The notes under the pieces: model-generated | Database searches by the model: none | The model's input: the letters and a program-made list of their open reading frames with translations, nothing else | Told to the model about the DNA's origin: nothing | Program-made: the position numbers and the translations under genes | Part shown: positions 25,421-37,188 of the stretch, piece after piece | How the letters are laid out: every line of letters begins with the position of its first letter | Position numbering within the stretch: the stretch's first letter is position 1 | DNA from: Diorhabda sublineata | Lineage: Eukaryota; Arthropoda; Insecta; Coleoptera; Chrysomelidae | Reading direction: 5' to 3' | DNA: 64,000 nucleotides | NCBI RefSeq assembly: GCF_026230105.1 | Contig: NC_079477.1 | Span: 439,001-503,000, forward strand

Positions 25421-26862
25421 GTTATCCGGTAAATCACGAAACGCATTTGCTCCGTTAAGGACTGCATCCTTTGTTTACAAAGCTGTCCACGGTATCTTGA
25501 ACGTTTCTGTAACCATTACCATCAGTAGAAAAACAATTAAATCAACTATTGTTGTCGGACAAAGTTTTTCTGGTCAGAACTTGAGTGTTCCTGGCAAATT
25601 TATTATCAAAATTTGATTTTGACGATGATGCACAAGCTTGAAGACAATTGGTGATAAACTCAAGTTAATTGGAGGCTCTGCGACACCACTAGAATTTATT
25701 TTAAAATATATTTTCGTCCTGCGGATGATTATATTCCATATTCTATAATATAAAATCACAGTTTTAGAAACTCTTTAAAGGAATTAAATGTTGTACTGGA
25801 ATTTAAATCTGAGGTTTATCATTTTATGCAACATAAAATGTGGAAAAAATCTATGAAACGTATATTATCCGTTTAAGGAGTTTTACTTCAGCTACAATGT
25901 ATCACATTTATTGGTTTTTACAAGGTAGAAAGGATCGTTTGAAACTTTGTTTGATCATGTGTGGTAAAAACGATCTACAATTCATCGGTTTCGTGTTATA
26001 AACAGTAGGGTATATAAACAGATTATTGAAACAGTTCATTCTAGTATATTTCCGTTAAAAAAAAAAAAAAAAATCACGTCGAAACTCCGGTACAAATCAT
26101 TTCGAACTTTTCGTCAATTTTTACCCACAAAAACTTATTCAATAATATAACCCTATTCAATTCGGCGAAACGCAATGCATAACAAATAGATAATAAAGCC
26201 TCTTTGGCACTGCTCCGAAATTCTCTCCTTTTCCACAGCTTTTCCTATTTCTGATTTTTCTCGTTTCGATAAGGGTAAACATCAGTGGGGCTCGTCGCTA
26301 AAGTTTCTTATATATCAAGTAATAAATAGAATTTATCTATATTTCGAAATCGTCAATAGACTTTATTAATATTTTTTTTTATCGTAAAAATTCTTCTAAA
26401 ATGGTCTGCTATTGGCGTAGAAGCAGAAAAAACAGTTTTCAGAAACTGTCGAACGCAAATAAACGTAATTTATTTGTATCTAGTACGGTTTTTTTTTGTA
26501 ATACGAATTTTTTTGACTCGTCAGATATTTTTTCGGTTTGGAAAATCGTAGCGCGCCTATGTGCGATTTGGGCAATTCTTCCGTAGCACGTTTGGAAATA
26601 TTTTAGACGTCTCCACACCATCGTACACAGCTCGAAACCGCCTTCATATTGGATTCGATTTGTTGGAAATAACTAAAAATCAAAACGTCCACTCAAATTC
26701 CCAAATTAACGTTGACAAAAAAAAATATAAAAAAAACTGAATAAGCGCGAACTTATTGGAAAATCAATTCGAGCACGATTAATTTTTTATATTCTTAGAT
26801 TTTCAACTTATCATCAACGACTGGAATTTTTTCTGGAATAGAAAGCGGTTGGCTTAAGCCCA
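25421..26862. other. No gene seen
   Basis: AT-rich DNA with an A-run at 26057-26073. Frames at 25419-25616, 26401-26586 and 26439-26621 are unrecognised or mutually antisense. Confidence 0.45.
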
Positions 26863-27600
26863 GTGTCCACTGGAGACTCCACGAGATTTACGTTGAGGTC
26901 TATGAAATATCATTTTACCTATTTTAGTACACCTGGTAATGAAACATTATTACTAACATATATTCGATTTGTTGTGGACGTAGAATCAATATTTTTTAAT
27001 GTACCGAGTGATTTTTTTAAAGCGAAATTCGTTATTTCGATGGTAACGGATGGAGCTGATGTCAAGGTCTTGCAAGAATTATACCGGAGGTAACTGTTTT
27101 ATCTATCGACATCTAGTAGTGAAAAAATTAAGTAATTGATTGCTTTAACGTCGTCAATTTGTGATGAATGCAGTTAACACGCTTATTTGCACAATTGTAC
27201 GATGAAAATCATGAAGACTTCCAAAGATTTCACTTTTTGGCACAGCTTTAGAGGTTCTGGAAAATGAAGATCCTGATTGAAAAGAAAATTTAAAGCAGAT
27301 CAGAAAATTTAATGACTTCAATCAATAATTACAAGGGTATAACCTCAATTTGATAAAAACAAAGCTTTTCTTGGTAAATTGAAATCTACGCAGGAAAATA
27401 TTGTATGAAAACGCGAATTTCCACAGTTTTCAAACTCGTCGCAGGTAGAATGCCTCGATGGAGATATTCAAACATACGTTTAACATTTGATTGCCCTGTA
27501 TGATGATTTTAAAATCAGATTTGAAGATATGGATCACCTAAAGTTTCAATAAATAGATCTAGTCCATAAAAATTTTGAAAATGGTCAATGAAACTAATAA
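26863..27600 (+). pseudogene. hAT transposase relic (ZBED5/FAM200-like type)
   Basis: The plus strand holds several hAT blocks in correct order across frameshifts: ETLLLTYIRFVVDVE (about 26938-26984) and MVTDGADVKVLQEL (about 27040-27080; compare I-S-x-x-T-D-G-A-P-A-M). Next come CFIYRHLVVKKLSN (27094-27134; compare H-C-x-I-H-R-x-x-L-V-A-K-x-L-S-D) and LFAQLYDENHEDFQRF (27180-27228). Last are VLENEDPD, KENLKQIRKFNDFNQ and, near the end, YDDFKIRFEDMDHLKF. At least three stops or frame changes occur. A related relic lies at 51.65-51.98 kb in the opposite strand. Confidence 0.75.
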
Positions 27601-28579
27601 ATTTTGGAACTAATGATCTTTACATTTCGGGAATCCCTTGTAAACAAGAAGCTACAACTTTATGCCTTTACAATAAAAAAAAAACCATGATTGTGACCTT
27701 GATATTCGATGTTGTGGGACCTTTTTTGGACGAGACGATTCTCTGTTTTCCTTATTGAGGATTTTCGTTGCAAATCACAAATTTTTAAGTGAAATAGTTG
27801 TTTTTAATAACAATGTTTGTTAAATTCAACACACACATACACAAATTCAGTTTTTACAGATTAAAATTTTAACGAGCGGATCGATTATTATCGTCGTTCC
27901 GAACCGTCAAACAGTCCTCGGTACGGTGATGATTCTGCGCAATACAAATCGAAACGTTTAAACGTTTAAAATAAACCTTAAGATCTATGGTATCGTGAAT
28001 TTTAATCCTAGAAAAAGATTTTAGATGTTTCACGTTTTTTTAATAGGTCAAACTAACTTTATATACTAATATTTTATGAAATTATCATTTATGGTACTAG
28101 AAATTGGTATTAAAACCTTCATCTTGACACGCTTTCTCCTTATAACCCGTCCAATTCTCCCTTCAAATATTTATTGACGTTCAATAACATTTAAATCACT
28201 TAACATCTCAATTTCCAACGTCGACACCACCCGCTATCAAAAATGTAATTTATTTTTCCATACAGAGAAAAACTTAATTATTTTTTTTATCGATTTCGAT
28301 CGAACGCGTTGAATAGTGCTCGGTTCCTGATGCGTCAATTAGCATAATATTTCAATTACTTGATTGACGGTTTAGCTGATTCATTGTGAATGAAAAGATT
28401 GCAACTAATGCAACTGGTGGCGGGCACGCAATCAATAAAAAGTTACGTCACTTAATGTATTTGAAAAACTTTACCAAACAAAAAGATAAAGATAAATAAA
28501 ATAGCTGATAGAGCTAATGAATAAATTAACATTTTATAACCGAATTGTGTCAATTTTATTGTACTAAAATTCAAAATTT
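27601..28579. other. No gene seen
   Basis: AT-rich sequence between the hAT relic and the large palindrome. Nothing recognised. Confidence 0.45.
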
Positions 28580-29957
28580 TTCATTTTATAATCGACCAGG
28601 GTGTAGAAACCTTCAAAAATGATACAAAAAAGGATGTGAATGTAATAAAATTGGAAGGAAAAATAATTTTGGGGGGCGATCTGAGGTCGGGAAGTGGTTT
28701 TAAGGGTAAAAAACGATTCATTTCGTTTTCTAACAAAACTGCAAGTTCTATAGTGAAAAGTTGAAGGGTAAAGTTGTAAATAATAAAAAGATCTACAACT
28801 TTTGTATCTACACTTTTTGCACATAACCTCAAAATTTATGTGAAAAATCGAAATAAACAAAATTTTGGTTTTTCATTTTTATTTGTTAAGGAAAACGTTT
28901 TTTTTTTCACGAAATTTGGCGAAAACTACCTTCTAATTTCCTACTATAATTTATTTAAAAAGAATTGTTTATGTTTTCAACCTATTTTGACACAAAACGG
29001 AAAAACCGCCCTAATTTTTAATTGATAATTATCCCATTAAGATATCAGTTTTTTTTTTAAAGTTGATGAAATTTTCGTACGTTTAAATCTCTACTTTCTG
29101 ACGGTGTGAAAAATATTAAAAAATATTACCATCACCACGGTAAATTTTCTCAGAAAAGACAAAAAAAAACGGAAAAACTCGCATCCGAAAATTTTTTCAA
29201 GTTATTTGACTCGTAAAACGTACAATTATTAGTAATTTTTTACAATTTTACACTCTAATTACACAAAATACGCGATATTACATTATACTTTGAAAAACAT
29301 AAGTAATTAGAATATAAAATTTCAATTACTTACGTTAAAATTTAAGATGCGAGTTTTAATTCGTTTTTTTTTCTGGATTTTCTGAGAAAATTTACCGTGG
29401 TGATGGTAATATTTTTTAATATTTTTCACACCGTCAGAAAGTAGAGATTTAAACGTATAAAAATTTCATCAACTTTAAAAAAAACTCATATTTTGAAGGG
29501 AGAATTTTTTATTCAAAATTATCGTGTTTATTCGATATTAATTCATAATAAGATGGAAAAATAAATATTACAAATCAAATAGATTAAATAATGACATAAA
29601 CAGGTGAGTTTTACTATCAAATTACATGAAACAGTCAAAAGTCTTTTGTAAAAGATAAAAATAAAATATCAAATAATTGGTTTTTTGAATTTTCCACATA
29701 AATTTTGAGGTTATGTGAAAAAATTGTAAATACAAAAGTTGTAGATCTTTTTATTACCTACAATTTTCCCGTTCGACTTTTTTCCATAGGACTTGTTGTT
29801 CTACCGGAAATCGAGATAAACCGTTTTCTAACCTCAAAAACAACTCACCCCCTTCCCTTTTCCACCATTAGACGACCCGTAAATAATTTTTCCTTTAAAT
29901 TTTATGATTATCTCCGATGGGTTTCCCCCCTTTTATTATTTTTCAAAAATTATTGAC
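28580..29957. repeat. 1.38-kb imperfect palindrome (foldback element)
   Basis: The whole segment is symmetric about position 29268. The outer arms are 28580-28835 and 29702-29957, sharing 'cacataacctcaaaattta' and 'aaaagatctacaacttttgt' in inverted form. The inner arms are 29040-29195 and 29345-29495, containing the inverted pair 'tctactttctgacggtgtga' and 'ccatcaccacggtaaatttt', and are about 95 percent identical. Even the centre (29230-29320) is weakly palindromic. The arms carry mirror-image open frames (28832-28581 minus; 29705-29956 plus) whose translations both begin RLC-K-V-TKVVDLF; they start at TTG and are explained by the palindrome. Likely a foldback transposon or an inverted duplication. 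Confidence 0.85.
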
Positions 29958-30474
29958 CGCGGTATATCTACTTAACTCGTATTTCTCTGAAAAATCTAAA
30001 AACAAAGACCGACGAAAACTTTCCATTCTCCCTTAACCTTTCCCATCAAAATCAAATATCCTCACGGTCAACAATTACAACGAAAAAATCTTGCACCTCG
30101 ATAAACAAAAGAAAACGCCAAGGGTTGTTTTTGTTCTGTGGAAACGGTTTTGGTTCAGACAAGTATCCCACGCGGGAACCGACTATCTCCAGGTCACGAA
30201 TAACAAGGGGGGATCGGAGAATGTACATCCGAGCGGAATTGTACGTGAACCGAAAATTAAATATTTTCCATCGGAAAAAGAATTTCCCTTTTTTTTATTT
30301 TGTGTAAAAGTGTATATTTAACGATTGTAAATCAACGCCCAACAAGAATTCGCGATTCTCCATTGTACAAATTTCTGTCAAATTGTAAAATTGAAATTCT
30401 TCGCGCTTCAAGGAAAATTTCGGTGTACATTCAAACATGACGAAGGATTTTGACAACTTCTAATTCTATCAAGA
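29958..30474. other. No gene seen
   Basis: Two overlapping plus frames (30091-30321, 30125-30307) are unrecognised. No repeat seen. Confidence 0.4.
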
Positions 30475-31135
30475 GTACAATTTTTGTCTACTGGCGACCA
30501 GGACTGGTGACCTGGTGCATTATCTTGATGAATCAACACTTTCTTCTTAACCAAATTCGGTCATTTTCGTTCGATTTCTTCGCTCAAACGTTGCAATAAT
30601 ACTTGCCGTTGATAGTTTTTCCTTTTACCAGATAATTAATGAAAATTATTCCACGCGCATTCCAAAAAAAAACGACGTCGTGATGATTTTTGCCGGTTCT
30701 TTTATTTTAGGCGTGAAATGATGGACGCACGTTTCATCTATGGTTATAAATCTCGCGCAGAGCTTTCTCATATCGAAATTTTCAATTAATATACGATGTA
30801 TCATAATTTTTGAGATGCCTACTGTGTCTGCCAAACTCGCGCACCTTCAGTCGACGATCTTCCAGTTTCATTTCGTGGATTTTCTTCAACATTTCTGCAG
30901 TCGTCACTCTCATTTGGTTTTTTAAACCCAATATTTTACCGTCGATAACAAAACTCATCGTTTAGATTGTTTGGGCTACTAAACAAATACTAAATAACGT
31001 GGAGTCTTCGAACTTGAAACACGTACTGTGTAGGTTATGTACTTTCTAATACACTTATATTTGTCAAGCAACTACCGCCATCTCTAGGTCAGATCAGGTA
31101 CTTTTGGGACCATCTTCGTAGAATATTTTTAAAGT
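30475..31135 (-). pseudogene. mariner element: 5' end, HTH and part of the catalytic core
   Basis: On the minus strand the 5' terminal repeat ('cgaagatggtcccaaaagta', about 31132-31113) is followed by a leader and by a start-like frame from about 30961 (ATGAGTTTTG). The protein reads VTTAEMLKKIHEMKLEDRRL (helix-turn-helix region), then ADTVGISKIMIHRILIENFD, MRKLCARFITIDETCVHHFT and PKIKEP. TIDET carries the first catalytic aspartate. About 30 linker residues between RKLCAR and FITIDET are missing. The end near 30520-30580 holds KKKVLIHQDNAP-like sequence. The 5' 130 bp closely match 48441-48570. Confidence 0.85.
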
Positions 31136-33828
31136 ATTTCTAGCTTCTGGTAGTTAATTAATTATCTAGATATTCTTGTTTGAAATATTATGATAATTAC
31201 GTAACTATATCAACCTTTAAATAAATATTTTTGAATTTCATTTAGTAATTAAAACTTTGTTCTAGTTTTGGCTTAACTTTTATATATCAGTTTTCGCCGA
31301 ATGGGACAGATATAAATGAAACAACTTTTATTATTATCAAAACTTTTGATAAATTGTTCGCAATGACAGTTTACGGAAGTTCTATTCTTATAAATGTTAC
31401 AAAAACCTTCGAGTTTAACTCATTACTCACGAGGAATTCTATTTACTTTAATCCTTTTGTTTAAAAACTTTATTTGATTCGGTCCCTCGCGAGGTCATTA
31501 TATTGACGTATTATTGATTTAGTAAACTATCATCGAATAAACTAAAATTTCATTAACGAAACGAATCTATGTGTAAGTATACATTCTTGCGATTATATAG
31601 ATCCGAATAGACAAGAGAAAACTTTGTTAAAACTCCAAACGCATCTCGGACTAGTTTTATGTAAATTCTTCCTTTCTATCCTATAGAAGAAGCTCCAAAA
31701 CTCACCGAAACTTCCAACTTCTCTTGGATTTCTATCATAGTAGCCGAGTTGCGGCGGTAACCGGATTTTCAACTTCCAATATCTACAATAACTTCATTGT
31801 TCTCGAATAAACCGTGGATTGCAATAACGATGCGCTCGACCGATGCGCTTCGTGGTTTTTCACCAAAAGCATATTTCGTTTGAGCATTAAAGTTGACTTC
31901 AAAGCATCGTTGCGAACAAGTTTTGGATGCAATTTTAGATAATAACGTCCATTTAGAGGTAAATTACAGAAAAAGAGACACCGAAAATGTTTCGCGTTAC
32001 CTGGCATTTGCGGGCGTTTCAATATGTATCAACGCTTCATAATATTCATTACATTAAACAGTTTCAACTAGAAGCTCAAAAAGTTTTTGCTCCAATACCG
32101 TCTCTAAATAACCTGAAGGTAAAAATCGCATGGTGTTAGATTTGGTGTAGAACAAGCTACTAATCCAGCGACTGGGTAGAGTTACATTCAATTAATCATC
32201 AAGTGTTTCGGCAGACCACCTTTTCGTTTACCTGAAATATCTCCGTGAATATTAAATGATTTGATTTTGATAATTCAAACATTTTGTTGTTATAACTATC
32301 GGCTTTTCCCGGGCGATAGTAAACAGTTTTAATTCAAATTTTTTTCCCAAATTCTGTCACTCAAACGTATCGATATTCTTACCTGCCGATCGGATAAGGG
32401 ATTTTTTTCTCCCAACATCGACTAGAGGGAGTGGCTTCTGCTTGAGGGTTTTTTTTTTATTACCACTAAATGCTGACCCCTACCGGATTATGTTTTAGGA
32501 AAACTCCATCTCAGACATCCCTCGGGATGGTTAAAACTTTGATGGGAATTGAGACCTGAAGAGAATATGCCTGCGAAAAGTGGAAGCTAACTTTACGAAA
32601 ACGGTCGTAGTATTTTCGAATGGTTACTATTAGTTTTTACGATCGATCAGTCCGATGAATATCAATTTTATTTTACACAAAGTTATTTTGGAAATATTAG
32701 AGAGAATAAACAGTAAAAAATTCAGTTCCCAAGCTCAAAATTTTTTGATACAACCTAAATGTCGAAGGGAGTTAAATCTTACGAATACTGTGGACAATAC
32801 AACAAATAGTTATTCATGTAATTAGCCAATCAAAGGTTGAAAATCCTTAGGGATGATCCGCAAGCACAGAACATTCGTTTAGACCTTCTAAAATGGGTTA
32901 AAGTCGTGGAAAGCTTCACTGGCCGATTATAAAAAGACGTCGCAGTGAATTGCATACAATATATTAGGATTAGAACAAATTTACAAAATAACAAACGAAT
33001 TTTGGGAGTTATAAAATTTGTCGTTGATGGGAAGACCTTAATAATGCGTTTTTTCACGCACCACTGCGTAAAATAAAGTACGAACCTCATTTTTATTATT
33101 ATCAATGCGCAAATCTAATTTGTACACCGCCAGTGTGGAACAAAAATATTTTATATGTCACATACCTATATCTCGTTGATACAGATCGCTTTGTTAAACC
33201 GACTCAGATTTCCGATCTGCATTACAACGTCATACAAATAATATTTGCCTCATATAATAATTATTATTTAGAACATAATACCGTTTCTACTGATAAGATC
33301 GTCGTACTGTTAACAAAGTAATCGTGCACATCGGCCATTTTGAAATTGTGTTTATACAAAAGGTAAAAATGAAATAAGAGTATTTATTGTTTTATTCGGA
33401 ATATAATTTATAAAACATCAAGGGTGTGTTTGTACGAATTCAAGTGTGCGAGATTTAATTATTATTTTTGCGTTTTATACTGTTCGCGTTCAATAACAAA
33501 TATTTTAATATAAATATTCTTAACTAGACTTCTTACGAGCTGATACAATTATAACAAGGCCAATTCTACAACTAAGGGTGAAACTGGAGGTTAAACTAAA
33601 GTTAAAGTATGATTTAAACTCTAGTTTAAACCAAGAAATAACAAAATTGCTCTGTTTTACAGGTCACCCACATTTTTCTGTCAGTTGTTATAATTATAAC
33701 CAAAATTTTTCTATGATATTTGTTTTTTAATTGCTTAAAAAACTATTACAAACAAAAATTAACAATGAACAAAACAAAACCGTGCAAAAATCTTCCGTTT
33801 CATGATAATCTAAAGTTTTACCTATCCC
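31136..33828. other. No gene seen; weak mariner trace near 32750-32800
   Basis: AT-rich DNA. 'gaagggagttaaatcttacg' at 32765 resembles the mariner segment at about 36171 (both antisense to the P-Y-S-P-D-L-A-P-C-D region), so a very decayed mariner piece is possible. Frames at 31783-32022 and 32830-33105 are unrecognised. Flanking the next array, 33546-33557 and 33688-33705 share an inverted 'ataattataac'. Confidence 0.35.
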
Positions 33829-36080
33829 CAAACCGCTGGTTAGGTTTAAACTGAAGTTTGTCAATAAACGCCACCCGTGAAACGTGAAAAAAACGATTAT
33901 TTCTAGCTTAAACCGACGTTTGAGGTTTAAACTGAAGTTTTTCAATAAACGCCATCCATGAAACGTGAAAAAAATGATTATTTCTAGCTTAAACCGACGT
34001 TTGAGGTTTAAACTGAAGTTTTTCAATAAACACCACCCATGAAACGTGAAAAAAACGATTATTTCTAGCTTAAACCGACGTTTGAGGTTTAAACTGAAGT
34101 TTGTCAATAAACGCCACCTATGAAACGGGAAAAAAACGATTTTTTCTAGCTTAAACCGACGTTTGAGGTTTAAACTGAAGTTTGTCAATAAACGCCACCT
34201 ATGAAACGTGAAAAAAACGATTATTTCTAGCTTAAACCGACGTTTGAGGTTTAAACTGAAGTTTTTCAATAAACGCCACCCATAAAACGTGAAAAAAACG
34301 ATTTTTTTAGCTTAAACCGACGTTTGAGGTTTAAACTGAGGTTTTTCAATAAACGCCACCCATGAAACGTGAAAAAAACGATTTTTTTTAGCTTAAACCG
34401 ACGTTTGAGGTTTAAACTGAAGTTTGTCAATAAACGCCACCTATGAAACGGGAAAAAAACGATTTTTTCTAGCTTAAACCGACGTTTGAGGTTTAAACTG
34501 AAGTTTTTCAATAAACGCCACCCATGAAACGTGAAAAAAATTATTATTTCTAGCTTAAACCGACGTTTGAGGTTTAAACTGAAGTTTTTCAATAAACGCC
34601 ACCCATGAAACGTGAAAAAAACGATTTTTTTAGCTTAAACCGACGTTTGAGGTTTAAACTGAGGTTTTTCAATAAACGCCACCCATGAAACGTGAAAAAA
34701 ACGATTTTTTTTAGCTTAAACCGACGTTTGAGGTTTAAACTGAAGTTTGTCAATAAACGCCACCTATGAAACGGGAAAAAAACGATTTTTTTTAGCTTAA
34801 ACCGACGTTTGAGGTTTAAACTGAAGTTTGTCAATAAACGCCACCTATGAAACGTGAAAAAAACGATTATTTCTAGCTTAAACCGACGTTTGAGGTTTAA
34901 ACTGAAGTTTTTCAATAAACGCCACCCGTGAAACGTGAAAAAAATGATTATTTCTAGCTTAAACCGACGTTTGAGGTTTAAACTGAAGTTTTTCAATAAA
35001 TGCCACCCATGAAACGTGAAAAAAACGATTTTTTTAGCTTAAACCGACGTTTGAGGTTTAAACTGAAGTTTGTCAATAAACGCCACCTATGAAACGGGAA
35101 AAAAACGATTTTTTCTAGCTTAAACCGACGTTTGAGGTTTAAACTGAAGTTTTTCAATAAACGCCACCCGTGAAACGTGAAAAAAATGATTATTTCTAGC
35201 TTAAACCGACGTTTGAGGTTTAAACTGAAGTTTTTCAATAAATGCCACCCATGAAACGTGAAAAAAACGATTTTTTTAGCTTAAACCGACGTTTGAGGTT
35301 TAAACTGAGGTTTTTCAATAAACGCCACCCATGAAACGTGAAAAAAACGATTTTTTTTAGCTTAAACCGACGTTTGAGGTTTAAACTGAAGTTTGTCAAT
35401 AAACGCCACCTATGAAACGGGAAAAAAACGATTTTTTCTAGCTTAAACCGACGTTTGAGGTTTAAACTGAAGTTTTTCAATAAACGCCACCCATGAAACG
35501 TGAAAAAAATTATTATTTCTAGCTTAAACCGACGTTTGAGGTTTAAACTGAAGTTTTTCAATAAACGCCACCCATGAAACGTGAAAAAAACGATTTTTTT
35601 AGCTTAAACCGACGTTTGAGGTTTAAACTGAGGTTTTTCAATAAACGCCACCCATGAAACGTGAAAAAAACGATTTTTTTTAGCTTAAACCGACGTTTGA
35701 GGTTTAAACTGAAGTTTGTCAATAAACGCCACCTATGAAACGGGAAAAAAACGATTTTTTTTAGCTTAAACCGACGTTTGAGGTTTAAACTGAAGTTTGT
35801 CAATAAACGCCACCTATGAAACGTGAAAAAAACGATTATTTCTAGCTTAAACCGACGTTTGAGGTTTAAACTGAAGTTTTTCAATAAACGCCACCCGTGA
35901 AACGTGAAAAAAACGATTTTTTCTAGCTTAAACCGACGTTTGAGGTTTAAACTGAGGTTTTTCAATAAACGCCACCCATGAAACGTGAAAAAAACGATTT
36001 TTTTAGCTTAAACCGACGTTTGAGGTTTAAACTGAGGTTTTTCAATAAACGCCACCCATGAAACGTGAAAAAAACGATTT
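33829..36080. repeat. 81-bp tandem array (about 28 copies) with 969-bp higher-order repeat
   Basis: The unit is 80-81 bp; the landmark 'gtttgaggtttaaactga' recurs at 33918, 33999 and so on to 36018. Monomers differ by a few diagnostic changes (gtttttc/gtttgtc, ccacccatg/ccacctatg, tagctt/ctagctt, gacggga). The pattern of variants repeats with a shift of 969 bp: 34266-34592 matches 35235-35561, and 34589-34996 matches 35558-35965. The higher-order unit is therefore 12 monomers. Each monomer carries AATAAA on the plus strand. Minus-strand frames of 81-180 codons (repeating KNFSLNLKRRFKLE...) exist only because the unit length is a multiple of three. Confidence 0.97.
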
Positions 36081-36119
36081 GGCCTGGTACCATATGCCAA
36101 TTACCTATCGTGGCTTCAA

Positions 36120-36400
36120 TACACAAGTTCCCCAACGAAAATTTTTGAGTTCAATCGAAAAAAAATCACAGGGAAGTAAATCTAGCGAATACGGAGGTTG
36201 AGCTAAGACTCGTTTCGTGTTTGGTCAAAAAAATCAGTCACAATCATACTGTAATATGACGGCGTTATGTCGTAGTGGATTTTCTTTTCACAAATTTGGT
36301 TTACAACGATTTTTGTCACGTATATGCATCAAAACAGTCGAGTGGTATTTCTTATTGACCGTTCTTTGGACTGAAATCATTTTCAACTACACTTCGGCAA
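36120..36400 (-). pseudogene. mariner transposase fragment
   Basis: Minus-strand translation gives NRCKPNL, KENPLRHNAVILQYDCD and PNTKRVLAQPPYSLDLLPCD followed by FFS. The last block matches H-G-I-P-V-L-x-H-P-P-Y-S-P-D-L-A-P-C-D-F-F around the final catalytic aspartate. Stops interrupt the middle. The relic begins about 40 bp after the 81-bp array ends. The plus-strand frame 36217-36444 is antisense to it. Confidence 0.55.
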
Positions 36401-36503
36401 TAAAAAAAAAAAAAGCAAACGAACAGCGTCACCTTGATTTTTGACGTGCCTATTGCTAAATTATTGAGTAATTTCGCACTCTTAAACCTACGTCTTGTCA
36501 CTA

Positions 36504-36755
36504 TTAAAGGCCGATTCATAAACTTGACGTTGTTGCCGTTAACCTAAAAATTTTGTTATTCTTTTCGACGTACGCTGTTTGTTTTCGCGATTATGGAAAA
36601 TAACAAAGAGAAATCAAGCTATGCCAAAAGTCCACAATAAACAGACCGATCGGCAAACGGTAACTACGAATGGTTTAACGCTTTTCAATGTTTTTAATTT
36701 TGCAACAGCGACCATCAACGGCAAGCGGAAAATCCAGCTTATGAATCGACCTTAA
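36504..36755. mobile_element. TTAA-flanked MITE
   Basis: A 252-bp segment with inverted ends: left 'ggccgattcataaacttg' (36509-36526) and right, read inversely, 'ggtcgattcataagctgg'. Both ends are bordered by TTAA (36504-36507 and 36752-36755). A second shared piece, 'gccgtt', lies about 15 bases further in on each side. There is no coding capacity. TTAA target sites are typical of piggyBac-type elements, but the termini do not look like known piggyBac ends, so the superfamily is left open. Confidence 0.7.
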
Positions 36756-37188
36756 TAATGCGTTCAATGATTGTAGTGTCCGAAGCATCTTGTTTGTGAC
36801 CTGTTCTTAATGTTGTTTTTGCAGAAGATTCTTGTCTTTTGATACGACTCCAACGTTGACACGTTTTATACTCGAAATAATGTCCATCCGCTAAATCATC
36901 TTCAGCTGGATTTAATGAGCGAGTGGCAGGAGGTAAATTGTCGACGATTGACACCTTACATAGTTTATTTCTTCACTTTGTATTATAAAGCGGTCATCGA
37001 GTACCATTTTTCTTATTTTTTCTCATGTTGGTCGACGCAATTTTTGGCCTTGAAAATATCTCTTTTGTTTTGGAATCCCCTTCGTCCAGTTGAATTTAAT
37101 TAACCATCCCTTAGAAGCCTCTTCCGGTTTATGAATAATAAAACTGGTTTTAATGGACCAATTGTAAAACTTGTTAAACTTGTATGAT
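36756..37188. other. No gene seen
   Basis: Frames at 36739-36954 (minus) and 36915-37103 (plus) are unrecognised. Confidence 0.4.

Noticed and set aside
28581..29956. Pair of homologous genes in opposite orientation
   Set aside because: The frames start at TTG and are mirror copies generated by the palindrome; no domain is present.
33727..35965. Chain of minus-strand frames repeating KNFSLNLKRRFKLE
   Set aside because: They follow from an 81-bp repeat divisible by three. Each is closed where a monomer is one base shorter, which is not how a coding repeat behaves.
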